Assembly (NCBI RefSeq): GCF_001905095.1
Contig: NZ_LWLS01000118.1
Span: 1-35,620, forward strand
DNA from: Micromonospora sp. CB01531
Lineage (GTDB): Bacteria; Actinomycetota; Actinomycetes; Mycobacteriales; Micromonosporaceae
Length of the DNA: 35,620 nucleotides
Direction of reading: 5' to 3'
A program made the translations under genes and the position numbers. Below the pieces are notes generated by a model. That model was not told the origin of the DNA, did no database searches, and saw only the letters and a program-made list of their open reading frames with translations. Below, one piece after another: positions 8,201 to 16,115 of the stretch (position 1 is the first letter of the stretch; each line of letters opens with the position of its first letter).

Positions 8201-9129
8201 CGGTCCGTCCTGCCCGGCGGTCACGCCGCCGGGCAGGACGAATCTCGGCAGGGTGGATCACCTCGTTCTGCCTGCCGGCGTTCGCGCTCTACGGGCTGTT
8301 CCTCGTGGTACCGCTCGTCACCGCCTTCTACTACGGGCTGTTCCGCTGGGACGGCACCCAACAGGGGGAGTTCGTCGGGATCGGCAACTACCGGGAAATC
8401 CTCACCCGCTACCCGCTGAGCGACGAGATCCCCGCCGCGCTCGGGCACAACGTGCTCTTCTTCGTCGGCACCATGGCGATCCAGAACACCATCGGGCTCG
8501 GCCTGGCGCTGCTCCTGCACCGCAACCCCTGGGGCAAGCGGCTGTTCCAGACGCTCTTCTCGCTCCCGTACCTGATCAGCCCGCTGATCGTCGGGTACAT
8601 CTGGTCGCTGTTGCTGAGCCCCACCTTCGGCCCGATCAACTTCGCGCTCCGAGCGGTCGGCCTGGACGCGTGGGCGCGGCCGTGGCTCGGCGAGCCGGAC
8701 CTCGCACTGCCGGTACTGATCCTGGTCAACGCCTGGCAGTGGATCGGCGGACCGATGCTCATCTTCGGCGCCGCGCTGGCCGGCATTCCCCAGGAGTTGG
8801 AGGAGGCGGCCGCGATGGACGGCGCGTCACCGACCCGGACGTTCTGGAGCATCCGGTTCCCACTCCTGATACCGGCGGTCGGGGTGATCACCGTGCTGAC
8901 GTTCATCGGATGCTTCAACATCTTCGACCTCGTCTACGCGCTGGGCGGATCCGACGGCGGGCCCGGCGGCGCCATGGACGTGCTGGGCCTGCTCTACTAC
9001 CGGACCGCCTTCCGGGGCGGCAGCAACGCGATCGGAGAGTCGTCGGCGTTGGCCATGCTGATCTTCGTGCTCATCTTCGGCGTCTCCCTGGCCTTGGAGC
9101 GGACGCTGCGCCGCCGGGAGGTCCACTGA
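8179..9129 (+). CDS. sugar ABC transporter permease (MalF/UgpA type)
   Basis: A 316-residue inner-membrane permease with about six helices, beginning ITSFCLPAFALYGLFLVVPLV. The cytoplasmic EAA coupling loop is EELEEAAAMDGASPTRTFW-like (written here without its full context) near residue 215, which docks the ATPase. I chose the GTG at 8179 (VVPAQELT) because GAGGGG lies 8 bases upstream. This start overlaps the end of the binding-protein gene by 22 bases, implying translational coupling. The stop at 9129 directly abuts the ATG of the partner permease. No ATPase gene accompanies the pair, so a shared MsiK-type ATPase encoded elsewhere is likely, as for many actinomycete sugar importers. Confidence 0.88.
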   Translation: MVPAQELTVRPARRSRRRAGRISAGWITSFCLPAFALYGLFLVVPLVTAFYYGLFRWDGTQQGEFVGIGNYREILTRYPLSDEIPAALGHNVLFFVGTMAIQNTIGLGLALLLHRNPWGKRLFQTLFSLPYLISPLIVGYIWSLLLSPTFGPINFALRAVGLDAWARPWLGEPDLALPVLILVNAWQWIGGPMLIFGAALAGIPQELEEAAAMDGASPTRTFWSIRFPLLIPAVGVITVLTFIGCFNIFDLVYALGGSDGGPGGAMDVLGLLYYRTAFRGGSNAIGESSALAMLIFVLIFGVSLALERTLRRREVH

Positions 9130-10029
9130 ATGAGCACCACCCTTCGCACCGTCCCCCGCCCGGCAGGGAAGGTCAGGGCCGAGGCCGCGCGTCCGCGCGG
9201 CACCCGTCAGCGTTCGCTGCTGCACAGCGCCGGCAGCCAGCTCCTCCTGTGGGCGTACGCCGCGATCGCCTTCGGCCCGCTGCTGCTGGTGCTGATCGGC
9301 TCGCTCCGGCCCAACGCGGAGATCCTCCGGGCACCGGTCGGCCTGCCCAGCTCGTTCGACCTGAGCAACTACACCCGCGCGTGGCAGACCGCCTCGATCT
9401 CGACGTACTTCATCAACTCCCTGACCGTCACCTGCGCTTCGGTGGCATTGTGCGTCAGCGTGTCGGCGATGGCCGCCTACGCACTGGCCAGGTGGAAGTT
9501 CCCGGGGCGGGCCCTGCTGGCGGCGCTCTTCCTGTCCGGGTTGATGATTCCCGCGAAACTCGGCCTGCTGCCGGTGTTCTACATGTTCCAGTCGATGGGT
9601 CTGATCGACAGCCGGATCGGGTTGGTGCTGCTTTACGCGGCGAGCGGAATCCCGTTCTCGGTCTTCGTGATCATGGGGTTCATGCGAGGGCTGCCAGGGG
9701 AACTCGAGGAGGCCGCGCGGATAGACGGGGCGAACGAGGGCCGGCTGTTCGTGTCGGTCATCCTGCCCCTGATGCGGCCGGCGCTCGCGGTGGCCACGGT
9801 CTTCCAGTTCGCGCCGACCTGGAACGACTTCTTCTACCCATTGGTACTGCTGCGCAGCGGCGACAAGTACACCATCCCGGTCGGGCTGACCCGGTTCTTC
9901 GGCGAGTTCGCCGCCGACCGCGGCACCCTGTTCGCCGGGCTCGTGATCGCCCTGGTACCGCTGGCCGTGGTGTTCGCGCTCGCGACCAAGCAGATCGTCG
10001 CAGGGCTGACCGCAGGGATGTCGCGATGA
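9130..10029 (+). CDS. sugar ABC transporter permease (MalG/UgpE type)
   Basis: A 299-residue partner permease. The N-terminal 35 residues are a basic cytoplasmic tail, followed by helix 1 (LLLWAYAAIAFGPLLLVLIG) and the usual periplasmic segment 'LPSSFDLSNYTRAW'. The EAA loop is LPGELEEAARIDGANEGRLF. The C-terminus (LVIALVPLAVVFALATKQIV) fits the CUT1 family, including the FxxxQ/KxxxxGL-like ending. It starts immediately after the stop codon of the preceding permease and its own stop overlaps the kinase start (ATGA at 10026-10029), so the genes are translated as a coupled set. Confidence 0.9.
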   Translation: MSTTLRTVPRPAGKVRAEAARPRGTRQRSLLHSAGSQLLLWAYAAIAFGPLLLVLIGSLRPNAEILRAPVGLPSSFDLSNYTRAWQTASISTYFINSLTVTCASVALCVSVSAMAAYALARWKFPGRALLAALFLSGLMIPAKLGLLPVFYMFQSMGLIDSRIGLVLLYAASGIPFSVFVIMGFMRGLPGELEEAARIDGANEGRLFVSVILPLMRPALAVATVFQFAPTWNDFFYPLVLLRSGDKYTIPVGLTRFFGEFAADRGTLFAGLVIALVPLAVVFALATKQIVAGLTAGMSR

Positions 10030-10961
10030 CAACGACGATCACCATCGACGGCGGCAAGTCGGAACTTCGGCTGCTGCTGCGTACCCCGGCGGGCCGCCAG
10101 ATCGGCGTCGGCCCGGGCTTCTCCTACCGGCCGGACGAGGACGGCGTCGACCGGATACTGGCCGCCGTTCGTGGCGCCGCGGCGATGATCTCCCTCCCCG
10201 CGCAGGTGGCCGGCGTCGTCGCCGGCCTGACCGGAGTACCGGGGGAGCGCGCCGAGCACCGACGGCTGGCCCTCGCCCTCGAGCGGCAGTTCGGCGCCCC
10301 GGCCGTCGTCGTGGAAGACAGCGTCCTCGCGCACGCCGGCGCACTCGGCGGTCCCGGTGTGCTGCTGTGCGTCGGCACCGGGACGACCGTGCTCGCGGTG
10401 GACTCCGGCGGCGACCACGTACGACTCGACGGATGGGGTCCGCACCTCGGTGACCGCGGCAGCGCGTACGCCATCGGGCTGGCCGGGATGCGCGCCGCGA
10501 CCGCGTCGCACGACCAGGTCGGGCCGACAACCGTGCTGGCCGACCGCCTCGCCACCGCGCTCGGCGGCCTCGACCTGGCGTCGCTCCAGCACTACTACCG
10601 GGACCCCGCCATGATCGCCCGCACCGCGGCCTTCGCCCGCGACGTGCTCGACGCGGCCGCGCAGGGCGACCCGGTCGCGGGCCAGATCTGCACCCGGGCC
10701 GCGGCCGATCTCGCCGATGCGGCGCAGGTGGCAGCCGTCCGGCTCGGTCTCAGCGGGACAGCCCGGCGGGTGTCCTTCAGCGGACGGCTGCTGGCCCTGG
10801 GGAACACTCTCCACCAGGCGCTGGCGGCTGAACTCGAGGCCAGGAAGCTGCCCCTGGTCACACCCAGAGCGGAGCCGCTCGACGGCGGTCCAGCGCTGCT
10901 GGGCGGTGTCGACCCCTACACACGCCTCCTGGCGAGCCATGGCACCGGTGGTGACGCATGA
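10026..10961 (+). CDS. BadF/BadG/NagK-family N-acetylhexosamine kinase-like protein
   Basis: A 311-residue ASKHA-fold phosphotransferase predicted to phosphorylate the imported sugar in the cytoplasm, most likely N-acetylglucosamine to GlcNAc-6-P. The N-terminal phosphate-1 loop reads ITIDGGKSELR, the phosphate-2 loop is LLCVGTGTTVLAV, and the conserved GWGPHLGDRGSAYAIG segment is characteristic of eukaryote-type GlcNAc kinases and BadF/BcrA ATPases. A C-terminal adenosine motif near VSFSGRLLALGN is present. The start overlaps the permease stop by four bases and its own stop overlaps the next gene by four. Import by an ABC system followed by a dedicated kinase is consistent with use of free amino sugar. 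Glucosamine or another hexosamine as substrate cannot be excluded. Confidence 0.8.
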   Translation: MTTTITIDGGKSELRLLLRTPAGRQIGVGPGFSYRPDEDGVDRILAAVRGAAAMISLPAQVAGVVAGLTGVPGERAEHRRLALALERQFGAPAVVVEDSVLAHAGALGGPGVLLCVGTGTTVLAVDSGGDHVRLDGWGPHLGDRGSAYAIGLAGMRAATASHDQVGPTTVLADRLATALGGLDLASLQHYYRDPAMIARTAAFARDVLDAAAQGDPVAGQICTRAAADLADAAQVAAVRLGLSGTARRVSFSGRLLALGNTLHQALAAELEARKLPLVTPRAEPLDGGPALLGGVDPYTRLLASHGTGGDA

Positions 10962-12199
10962 GGGTCGGACACGGGGTGGCGCGGCTCGAGGTCGTGCCCG
11001 GAGAACCCATGGGTGGCTACGCCGACCGCTCCGACGGCGTCCAGAACGTGCTCGACCCACTGGAGGTCCATGCCGTCACGTTCGCCGACGACGGCCACCG
11101 GTTCGCGCTGGTGGTCGCTGACCTGATCTGCGTCAATGTCGACGTCGTCGAGCGGATCCGGGCCGCCATGCGGGACATCGACGTGCAGTCCTGCTGGGTC
11201 GCCGCCACCCACACCCATGCGAGTCCCGAGGCGGGCTGCATCCCCGGCGGCGAGGCCACCCCACGGCACGTCGCCGACCGGCTCGAAGCCGCATCACTCG
11301 CGGCCGCGCGGTCCGCCCTAGCGTCCGAGCGCGCCGCCAGACTCGGCTGCGTCCGCACACTAGTGCCCAAGCTGGCCGGTCGTCGTAACGTCACCGACTC
11401 GGGCCCGCTGGACATTCCCGTGCACGCCATCACGGTCACCGCGGGTACCGACGTGGTGGGGCTAGTCGTGATCTCTCCGGTCCACCCCACCATCCTTCCC
11501 GCCGACAACAACCATGTGAGCGCGGACCTGAACGGCGGCATCCGCCGGGCGCTGTCCGCGCCAGGCAGGTGGGCGGTCGTCGCCACCGGCGCCGCCGGCG
11601 ACATCAGTACCCGGCACACCCGTCAGGGGCGGGGGCTTGACGAGGTGGATCGGCTCGGCGCCTGGTTGGCCGACCGGGTCGAACCGGTGCCGCACATCGG
11701 TGGGGGCACACCGGCGCCGGTACGGCCGCCGATCTCGCGAACCATCACACTCGCCCCCAAACAGCCGGAGGAGCTCGACGCCGCCCTGCGGCAGGCGCCG
11801 CCGCCGGCGGGCAAGAACGAACGCATCCACTGGGTCCTGCAACAGGGGCGGCGGATCGCGGAAGAGCAGGCCGCCCGCCGGCGCACCGAACCGTACGTCA
11901 TCGACGTGGAGGCGGTGGACCTCGACGGGGTCACGGTCGTGGCGGTTCCCGGCGAGCTGTTCCTGGAGTTGGGCGAAACGATCCGTTCGGCAGCGCCCGA
12001 CCAAGTGGGGGACATCGTGGTCCTCGGCTATGCGAACGGCTACCTCGGCTACCTGCCCGCCCGCGACACGCAACCCTGCTACGAAACCTATGTCAGTCCG
12101 GTCACCTCGGGCAGCGGCGAGATCGTCGTCGAGGCTGCCGTCGAAGCCGCCACCGAAGCCGTCGGCGACCGTGAAAATTCCAGGAGGATCAGTGCCTGA
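10958..12199 (+). CDS. neutral-ceramidase-like zinc amidase fold protein
   Basis: A 413-residue protein resembling the N-terminal catalytic domain of neutral/alkaline ceramidases, which are zinc amidases that cut an N-acyl bond. The residues that form the zinc site in ceramidases appear to be kept: THTHAS (His85/His87), PVHPTI (His176), VPGELF (Glu333) and NGYLGYLP (Tyr362 or Tyr365). GDIS at 214-217 aligns with the segment that holds the catalytic serine (GDVS in ceramidases). There is no signal peptide and no C-terminal ceramidase beta domain, so it is cytoplasmic and shorter than true ceramidases. It sits between the kinase (4-base overlap) and the SIS gene (8-base overlap), so a role in the same amino-sugar pathway is likely. 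A de-N-acylase of a GlcNAc derivative is an attractive but untested guess. Confidence 0.72.
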   Translation: MRVGHGVARLEVVPGEPMGGYADRSDGVQNVLDPLEVHAVTFADDGHRFALVVADLICVNVDVVERIRAAMRDIDVQSCWVAATHTHASPEAGCIPGGEATPRHVADRLEAASLAAARSALASERAARLGCVRTLVPKLAGRRNVTDSGPLDIPVHAITVTAGTDVVGLVVISPVHPTILPADNNHVSADLNGGIRRALSAPGRWAVVATGAAGDISTRHTRQGRGLDEVDRLGAWLADRVEPVPHIGGGTPAPVRPPISRTITLAPKQPEELDAALRQAPPPAGKNERIHWVLQQGRRIAEEQAARRRTEPYVIDVEAVDLDGVTVVAVPGELFLELGETIRSAAPDQVGDIVVLGYANGYLGYLPARDTQPCYETYVSPVTSGSGEIVVEAAVEAATEAVGDRENSRRISA

Positions 12200-12941
12200 A
12201 CCTGCCTACGCCACCATCGCCCGGAACGCACTCGAACAGGTCCTGGCGGCAGAGCTCGACGCCATCGAGGCCGCGGCCGGGCTGGTCGCCGACGCCATCG
12301 CCGCCGGTGGCGTCCTCCAGGCGTTCGGGACCGGCCACTCGCGGATCGTCACCCTCGAACTCGCGGGGCGTGCCGGTGGGCTCGCCGCCGTCAGCATGCT
12401 GGCGGTCAAGGATCTCGTGATGTTCGGCGGCGCTGATCCGGGGCCGATCCTCGACCCGACGTACGAGCGCGAATCCGGACTCGCCGAGCGGATCTACCAC
12501 CTCGCCGCGACCTCCAAGCACGACGCCTTCCTGATCGTCTCCAACTCCGGACTCAACGCCGCCGTCATCGAGATGGCGGCACTGGCCCGCGAGCGCGCGC
12601 ATCCGATCGTGGCGATCACCTCACTCGCCCACACGCGCTCGGCCGGTGCGCGTTCCACCCAGGGACCGCATCTCGCTGACCTGGCCGATGTGGTGATCGA
12701 CAACCACGCGCCGGCGGGAGACGCGGCACTGGAGATCACCCCAGGAGTTCGGACGGGGGCGGTTTCGTCGTTCACGGGAGTCCTCATCGCGCAGCTCCTC
12801 ACCGAACTGGTCTGCCGCCGGCTGTTGGCCCGCGGCATCGACCCGCCCGTGCACGTGTCCGCGAATCTTGCGCAGGGCGACGCGCACAATCGCGGCCTCT
12901 ATGAGCGCTACCGGGATCAGGTCCGGCCGATCGAACCCTGA
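12192..12941 (+). CDS. UPF0309 SIS-domain protein (sugar phosphate isomerase/dehydratase-like)
   Basis: A 249-residue cytoplasmic SIS-domain protein of the UPF0309 group, whose usual length is about 245-250. The phosphosugar-binding loops are visible: FGTGHSRIVTLELAGRAGG near residues 43-60 and LIVSNSGLNAAVIEMA near residue 115, with a conserved C-terminus (GDAHNRGLYERY). It begins at GTG 12192, with AGGAGG at 12182-12187, overlapping the preceding stop by eight bases. To my recollection a Streptomyces coelicolor member (SCO4393, called NagS) was reported to dehydrate GlcNAc-6-P; other SIS proteins isomerise or etherify phosphosugars. Its place after a NagK-like kinase supports action on GlcNAc-6-P or a derivative. 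It ends the operon; no strong hairpin follows. Confidence 0.82.
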   Translation: MPEPAYATIARNALEQVLAAELDAIEAAAGLVADAIAAGGVLQAFGTGHSRIVTLELAGRAGGLAAVSMLAVKDLVMFGGADPGPILDPTYERESGLAERIYHLAATSKHDAFLIVSNSGLNAAVIEMAALARERAHPIVAITSLAHTRSAGARSTQGPHLADLADVVIDNHAPAGDAALEITPGVRTGAVSSFTGVLIAQLLTELVCRRLLARGIDPPVHVSANLAQGDAHNRGLYERYRDQVRPIEP

Positions 12942-13344
12942 TCCGCCTCCGACGACGGCATCCAGGCGACGGGAGGGAAGAGGACAGCATCCCTTCGGGT
13001 AGCCCGGCCTGGTTCGCCATCGGCGTGAGGGCATTGTAGTTCGCACCGAACGACGATCATGGACTCGTGGTCGACGTCGCCCTCCGACATGAACCCCCAT
13101 CCATCTGGCTGGGAGCGACTCCCGGTCGCTGCCGCGCTTGGCGGGACATCCTGGCCTATCCGGGCGCATGGGCTCCGTTGCCGGTGCCTGTCAGCGCGAC
13201 GCCGAGCCGGCGAGCCGGCCACCGCAGGGCCGTGAGCTGCGGGTGGTGTACCAATTAACGTCATTCTGGCTCACGGGGACGTACGTTCGATCAACTGGCG
13301 GTCTGGGGTGATGCGAGCAAGTCGGCCTGCACCGCGGCCGGGGG
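12942..13344. other. intergenic stretch, no gene recognised
   Basis: Several short frames cross this region on both strands, but none has a ribosome site, domain or composition that supports it. I see no clear terminator hairpin after the SIS gene and no RNA gene. Confidence 0.4.
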
Positions 13345-13542
13345 TCATTCGCAACGGTCTTCGGCGCCTCGGCCGTACGGCTCGCAGCAATCGGCGCGGT
13401 GCCGGTAGACCCGTAGATCGCGGCCGTGCCGGTGGCCGTACTCGGGCGTGATCTCGTACAGGCAGGCCTGCCACACGACGGTTTCCCCGCGGCCGGGCAC
13501 CACCTGGCCGTCACCGGGCCCGCCGCGTAGCAGCACGTCCAT
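13345..13542 (-). CDS. small hypothetical protein
   Basis: A 65-residue protein beginning MDVLLRGGPGDGQVV. The 'LLRGGPxDG' opening followed by a segment like VVWQACLYEITPEYGHRHG is reminiscent of small unannotated actinobacterial and phage-associated proteins that start with a glycine-rich beta hairpin. The C-terminus is Cys/Arg-rich (RADCCEPYGRGAEDRCE). The ATG at 13542 is chosen because the protein-like composition starts there; the frame upstream is random-looking. A short GGAG lies too close to the start to be a good ribosome site. Function unknown. Confidence 0.45.
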   Translation of the reverse strand: MDVLLRGGPGDGQVVPGRGETVVWQACLYEITPEYGHRHGRDLRVYRHRADCCEPYGRGAEDRCE

Positions 13543-13973
13543 GCTCCGACGGTACGTGCCTGGCGAAGGCGGGGCGCGGCGTCCGAGACTCTGCCGTCGG
13601 ACTCGGATGGGCGCGGGGGATGGCGCGGTCCCCGCAACTGTTCGCTGCGGGGACCGGTCGTCGGTGGCCTGCGGCCGAGGATGCTCCACCTGCGCGCTGC
13701 CGTGGCCAGCAGCCGAGCGGTGACCTCGTCGACCGGATCAGGTTCGCCTTCGGCGCCCGTCGCTCGCCAGAGGTAGCCCGATCAGTCGCGCAGATTGGTC
13801 CGACGTGCTTTTGAGCAGGGGGAGTGCATCCTCCTTCGCTGGATGGTCCGGCGATGGCGGTGCTGTGACGACTGCGGCATTCGTTGTCGCGGATCTCCGC
13901 CCGAGGTGAGCCGGTTCCCTCCCACGATGACGTGGGGGCCGGGGATGAGCGGGGCTTATGGGCGGGGCTGGAG

Positions 13974-14108
13974 GTGAGTTCCGGCCGGGCGCGGGTGGGT
14001 GCGGCGGCGGAACCGGTGCTGCGTCGGCCGGTTGCGCCGATGCTCGCGGCGCCGGTCGATGCGGTGCCCGAGGGTCGGGATCTGGTGCACGAGCCGAAGT
14101 GGGATGGT
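13974..14108 (+). pseudogene. N-terminal fragment of an ATP-dependent DNA ligase
   Basis: The frame encodes LRRPVAPMLAAPVDAVP and then LVHEPKWDG at 14082-14108. This matches the start of actinobacterial ATP-dependent ligases (PxxPMLA ... EPKWDG); KWDG is motif I, whose lysine takes the AMP. After the GG of KWDG the reading frame is lost: one extra base would restore a Phe as in 'KWDGF', but the following sequence no longer matches. The rest of a ligase of the same type and orientation is found 6.7 kb downstream at 20818-21711. The start is uncertain (GTG 13974 is one option). I infer one gene split by later insertion or rearrangement. Confidence 0.62.
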
Positions 14109-14438
14109 TCTCCAGAGATTTCGAGATGTCTCAGGGGCGGGACGTCGCCGCGCAGTCAACCTGACCATGACGACCCACGCGGCTTGATCGAGACCATGGT
14201 GAGTTGCTACCGGCGGCTCTCCGACATCGATGCGGTGTCCGCTCCTGCCGAACAAGGCCACTCGCTGGACGACCTATCCGAGGGATGTAGCTGGGATCCC
14301 TGTGGGAGCCGAGCAGCCCCGGCCGGCGAAGAATGCGCCGGTCGGGCGACCAGTGGTTGGGGCTGTTCCTGGCCCGCAGGCCCGCCGTTAGCAACCGTTT
14401 CGGACCATCGATCATGCCGTCATACCGCTGGGGTGCGA
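14109..14438. other. junction region after the ligase fragment, no gene recognised
   Basis: This stretch of 330 bases lies between the ligase N-terminal remnant and the convergent response-regulator gene. Minus-strand sequence reads VATHHGLDQAAWVVMV, which looks like a fragment of a longer protein, perhaps a mobile-element gene, but I cannot identify it. No clear terminal repeats or attachment site are visible. Confidence 0.35.
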
Positions 14439-15161
14439 TCAGGTGTCGCCGGGCGTGACGAGGCCGGTCTCGTAGGCCAGGACGACCGCCTGCGCGCGGT
14501 CGCGGAGGGCGAGTTTGGCGAAGATCCGCGCCACGTGGGTCTTGATCGTCGCCTCGCTCAGGGTCAGTGCCTGGGCCAGTTCGGTGTTGGAGAGACCGCG
14601 GCCGAGGAGCGTCAGCACTTCCAGTTCGCGCGGCGTCAGCGCGGCGAGATTCCGGTGGATGGCGGGGGTCGGTCCGTCGCCGGCCGATTGGTCCGCGCTG
14701 GCGAAGCGCTGGACGAGCCGCCGGGTTATCGAGGGCGCGAGGAGGGCGTCGCCGGTGTCGACGAGGCGTACGGCGGCGGCGAGGTGGTCGGCGGTGACGT
14801 CCTTGAGGAGGAAGCCGCTTGCGCCGAGTGTCAGGGCGGCGTAGACGTATCGGTCGAGGTCGAAGGTGGTGAGCATGAGCACCCGGCAGTGGGGGCTGTA
14901 CTTCAGGATGCGTCGGGTTGCCTCGAGCCCGTCCATCGTCGGCATGCGGATGTCCATGAGCACGACGTTGGGACGCAGCCGCCGCTCGGCCGCCACCGCC
15001 TCGGCGCCGTCAGCGGCCTCGCCGACCACGTCGATGCCGCGGGCGGTGAGGATCAGCCGGAAGCCGGTGCGGATCAGCTCCTGGTCGTCGGCGATGAGCA
15101 CACGCGGCGAGGGCAACGGCGCCGGCCCGGGCGGTCTGGCAGGGTCGGGCGGGGCCTTCAC
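14439..15161 (-). CDS. NarL/FixJ-family response regulator
   Basis: A 240-residue DNA-binding response regulator. The receiver domain (about 19-135) has the acidic pair Asp25-Asp26, phospho-acceptor Asp70 (VVLMDIRMP), the Thr98/Thr99 switch and conserved Lys120 (FLLKD). The C-terminal LuxR-type helix-turn-helix is at about 173-235 (LTPRELEVLTLLGRGLSN, SEATIKTHVARIF). An N-terminal Pro/Ala extension of about 18 residues precedes the receiver. The GTG start at 15161 overlaps the stop of the kinase gene (GTGA), so kinase and regulator are co-translated. The pair is divergent from an ABC exporter, which it probably controls through the repeats at 16035-16075. Confidence 0.92.
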   Translation of the reverse strand: MKAPPDPARPPGPAPLPSPRVLIADDQELIRTGFRLILTARGIDVVGEAADGAEAVAAERRLRPNVVLMDIRMPTMDGLEATRRILKYSPHCRVLMLTTFDLDRYVYAALTLGASGFLLKDVTADHLAAAVRLVDTGDALLAPSITRRLVQRFASADQSAGDGPTPAIHRNLAALTPRELEVLTLLGRGLSNTELAQALTLSEATIKTHVARIFAKLALRDRAQAVVLAYETGLVTPGDT

Positions 15162-16039
15162 GGGTGCTCCACCGGGATGCGGGCGCGGACCCGGTACCCG
15201 CCGCCGAGCCGCCGGCGGGCGTCGAGATCGCCACCGTAGACCGCAACGCGCTGTCGCAGCCCCAGCAATCCCCGCCTGGCGCCGTCTCCGCTGCGCGGTG
15301 CAGGCTGGTCGCCCGTCAGCACGCTGGGACCCGTGGTGAGCACCTCCACCCGCAGCGAGTGCTTGGCGTAGCGGATCGTCACCTCCGCCTTCCCTCCGGC
15401 GGCGTGCTTCAGCGCGTTCGTCAGTGCCTCCTGCACGATTCGGTACGCGGTGACGTCGATCCCGGATGGCAGTGGCCGGGGCTCACCGGAGATCCGCACC
15501 TCTACCGGCAGGCCGGCGAACGCGATTCGGTCGATCAACGGGCTGAGCCTGCTCAGGCTGGGCTGCGGCGCCAGGTCGGCCCCGTCCGTGTCATCGTTGC
15601 CGTCCGCCGCGGGCGCGAGCAGGCCGAGCAGGTGCCGTAGCTCGGTCATCGTGGTCCGTCCGGCGCCTTCCACTGCCGACAGCGCCGTTGCGGCATCGTC
15701 GGGCATGGTCGTGAGCACCTCGCGCGCGGCGGTGGCCTGAACGATCATGAGGCTGACGTTGTGGCTCACGATGTCGTGCAGCTCCCGGGCGATGCGGGCA
15801 CGCTCGGCGTCGACTGCGGTACGGGCCGCGCTCTCCCGCTCCCGTTCAAGGAGCCAGCCCCGCTCCTCCAGCGCCCGACGGTGCTCGCGCCGGGCCCGGA
15901 CGAGTGCGACACCGAGCCATACCGCGGTCGCGCAGGCTGCGACGAGCGCGCCGACCAGCCACACCGCCCCCGATCTCACGCAGGAATTTTCGCAGACCCG
16001 GATCGGTGCCACATCATCCCCGGTATTGAGCCGGTACAT
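15158..16039 (-). CDS. HisKA_3-type sensor histidine kinase with a single N-terminal membrane helix
   Basis: A sensor kinase of up to 293 residues. A single hydrophobic helix (VWLVGALVAACATAVWLGVAL, shown in part) near residues 26-47 is followed by a basic coiled linker, the HisKA_3 dimerisation helix with phospho-His88 (ARELHDIVSHNVSLM) and an HATPase domain (N box VQEALTNALKHA; GLLGLRQRVAVYGG). Most kinases of this group have four or five N-terminal helices; here there is almost no extracytoplasmic part, so it may sense membrane stress or the transporter itself. The ATG at 16039 lies inside an inverted repeat that looks like an operator, so GTG 16012 or GTG 15979 may be the true start. The 3' end overlaps the response-regulator start. 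Confidence 0.85.
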   Translation of the reverse strand: MYRLNTGDDVAPIRVCENSCVRSGAVWLVGALVAACATAVWLGVALVRARREHRRALEERGWLLERERESAARTAVDAERARIARELHDIVSHNVSLMIVQATAAREVLTTMPDDAATALSAVEGAGRTTMTELRHLLGLLAPAADGNDDTDGADLAPQPSLSRLSPLIDRIAFAGLPVEVRISGEPRPLPSGIDVTAYRIVQEALTNALKHAAGGKAEVTIRYAKHSLRVEVLTTGPSVLTGDQPAPRSGDGARRGLLGLRQRVAVYGGDLDARRRLGGGYRVRARIPVEHP

Positions 16040-16075
16040 CCCTGGGATGACAGCTCCGACGTATTACATCCCAGG
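16035..16075. promoter_or_regulatory. repeated operator in the divergent kinase/exporter spacer
   Basis: CATCCCTGGGATG (16037-16049) is a perfect odd palindrome. The motif TACATCCC occurs at 16035-16042 and again, in the same orientation, at 16065-16072, exactly 30 bp apart (three helical turns). Such spaced repeats are typical of sites for dimeric LuxR-type response regulators. The site lies between the divergent kinase and ABC exporter genes. Confidence 0.5.
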
Positions 16076-16115
16076 ACCGACGACCGGGCACCACCCGCGG
16101 CCATAGCGTGCTGCC

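Noticed and set aside
6349..9129. A 926-residue open frame running from the GntR gene into the first permease
   Set aside because: Only the part from GTG 8179 matches a permease. The rest is antisense to the GntR gene and out of frame with the binding protein, a GC-bias artefact.
7731..10961. A 1076-residue frame ending in the kinase
   Set aside because: Upstream of ATG 10026 it is an Arg/Pro-rich shadow of the transporter genes. The ATGA overlap at 10026 gives the real start.
12917..13264. A minus-strand frame in the spacer after the SIS gene
   Set aside because: There is no homology, no ribosome site, and overlap with the 3' end of the SIS gene; not supported.
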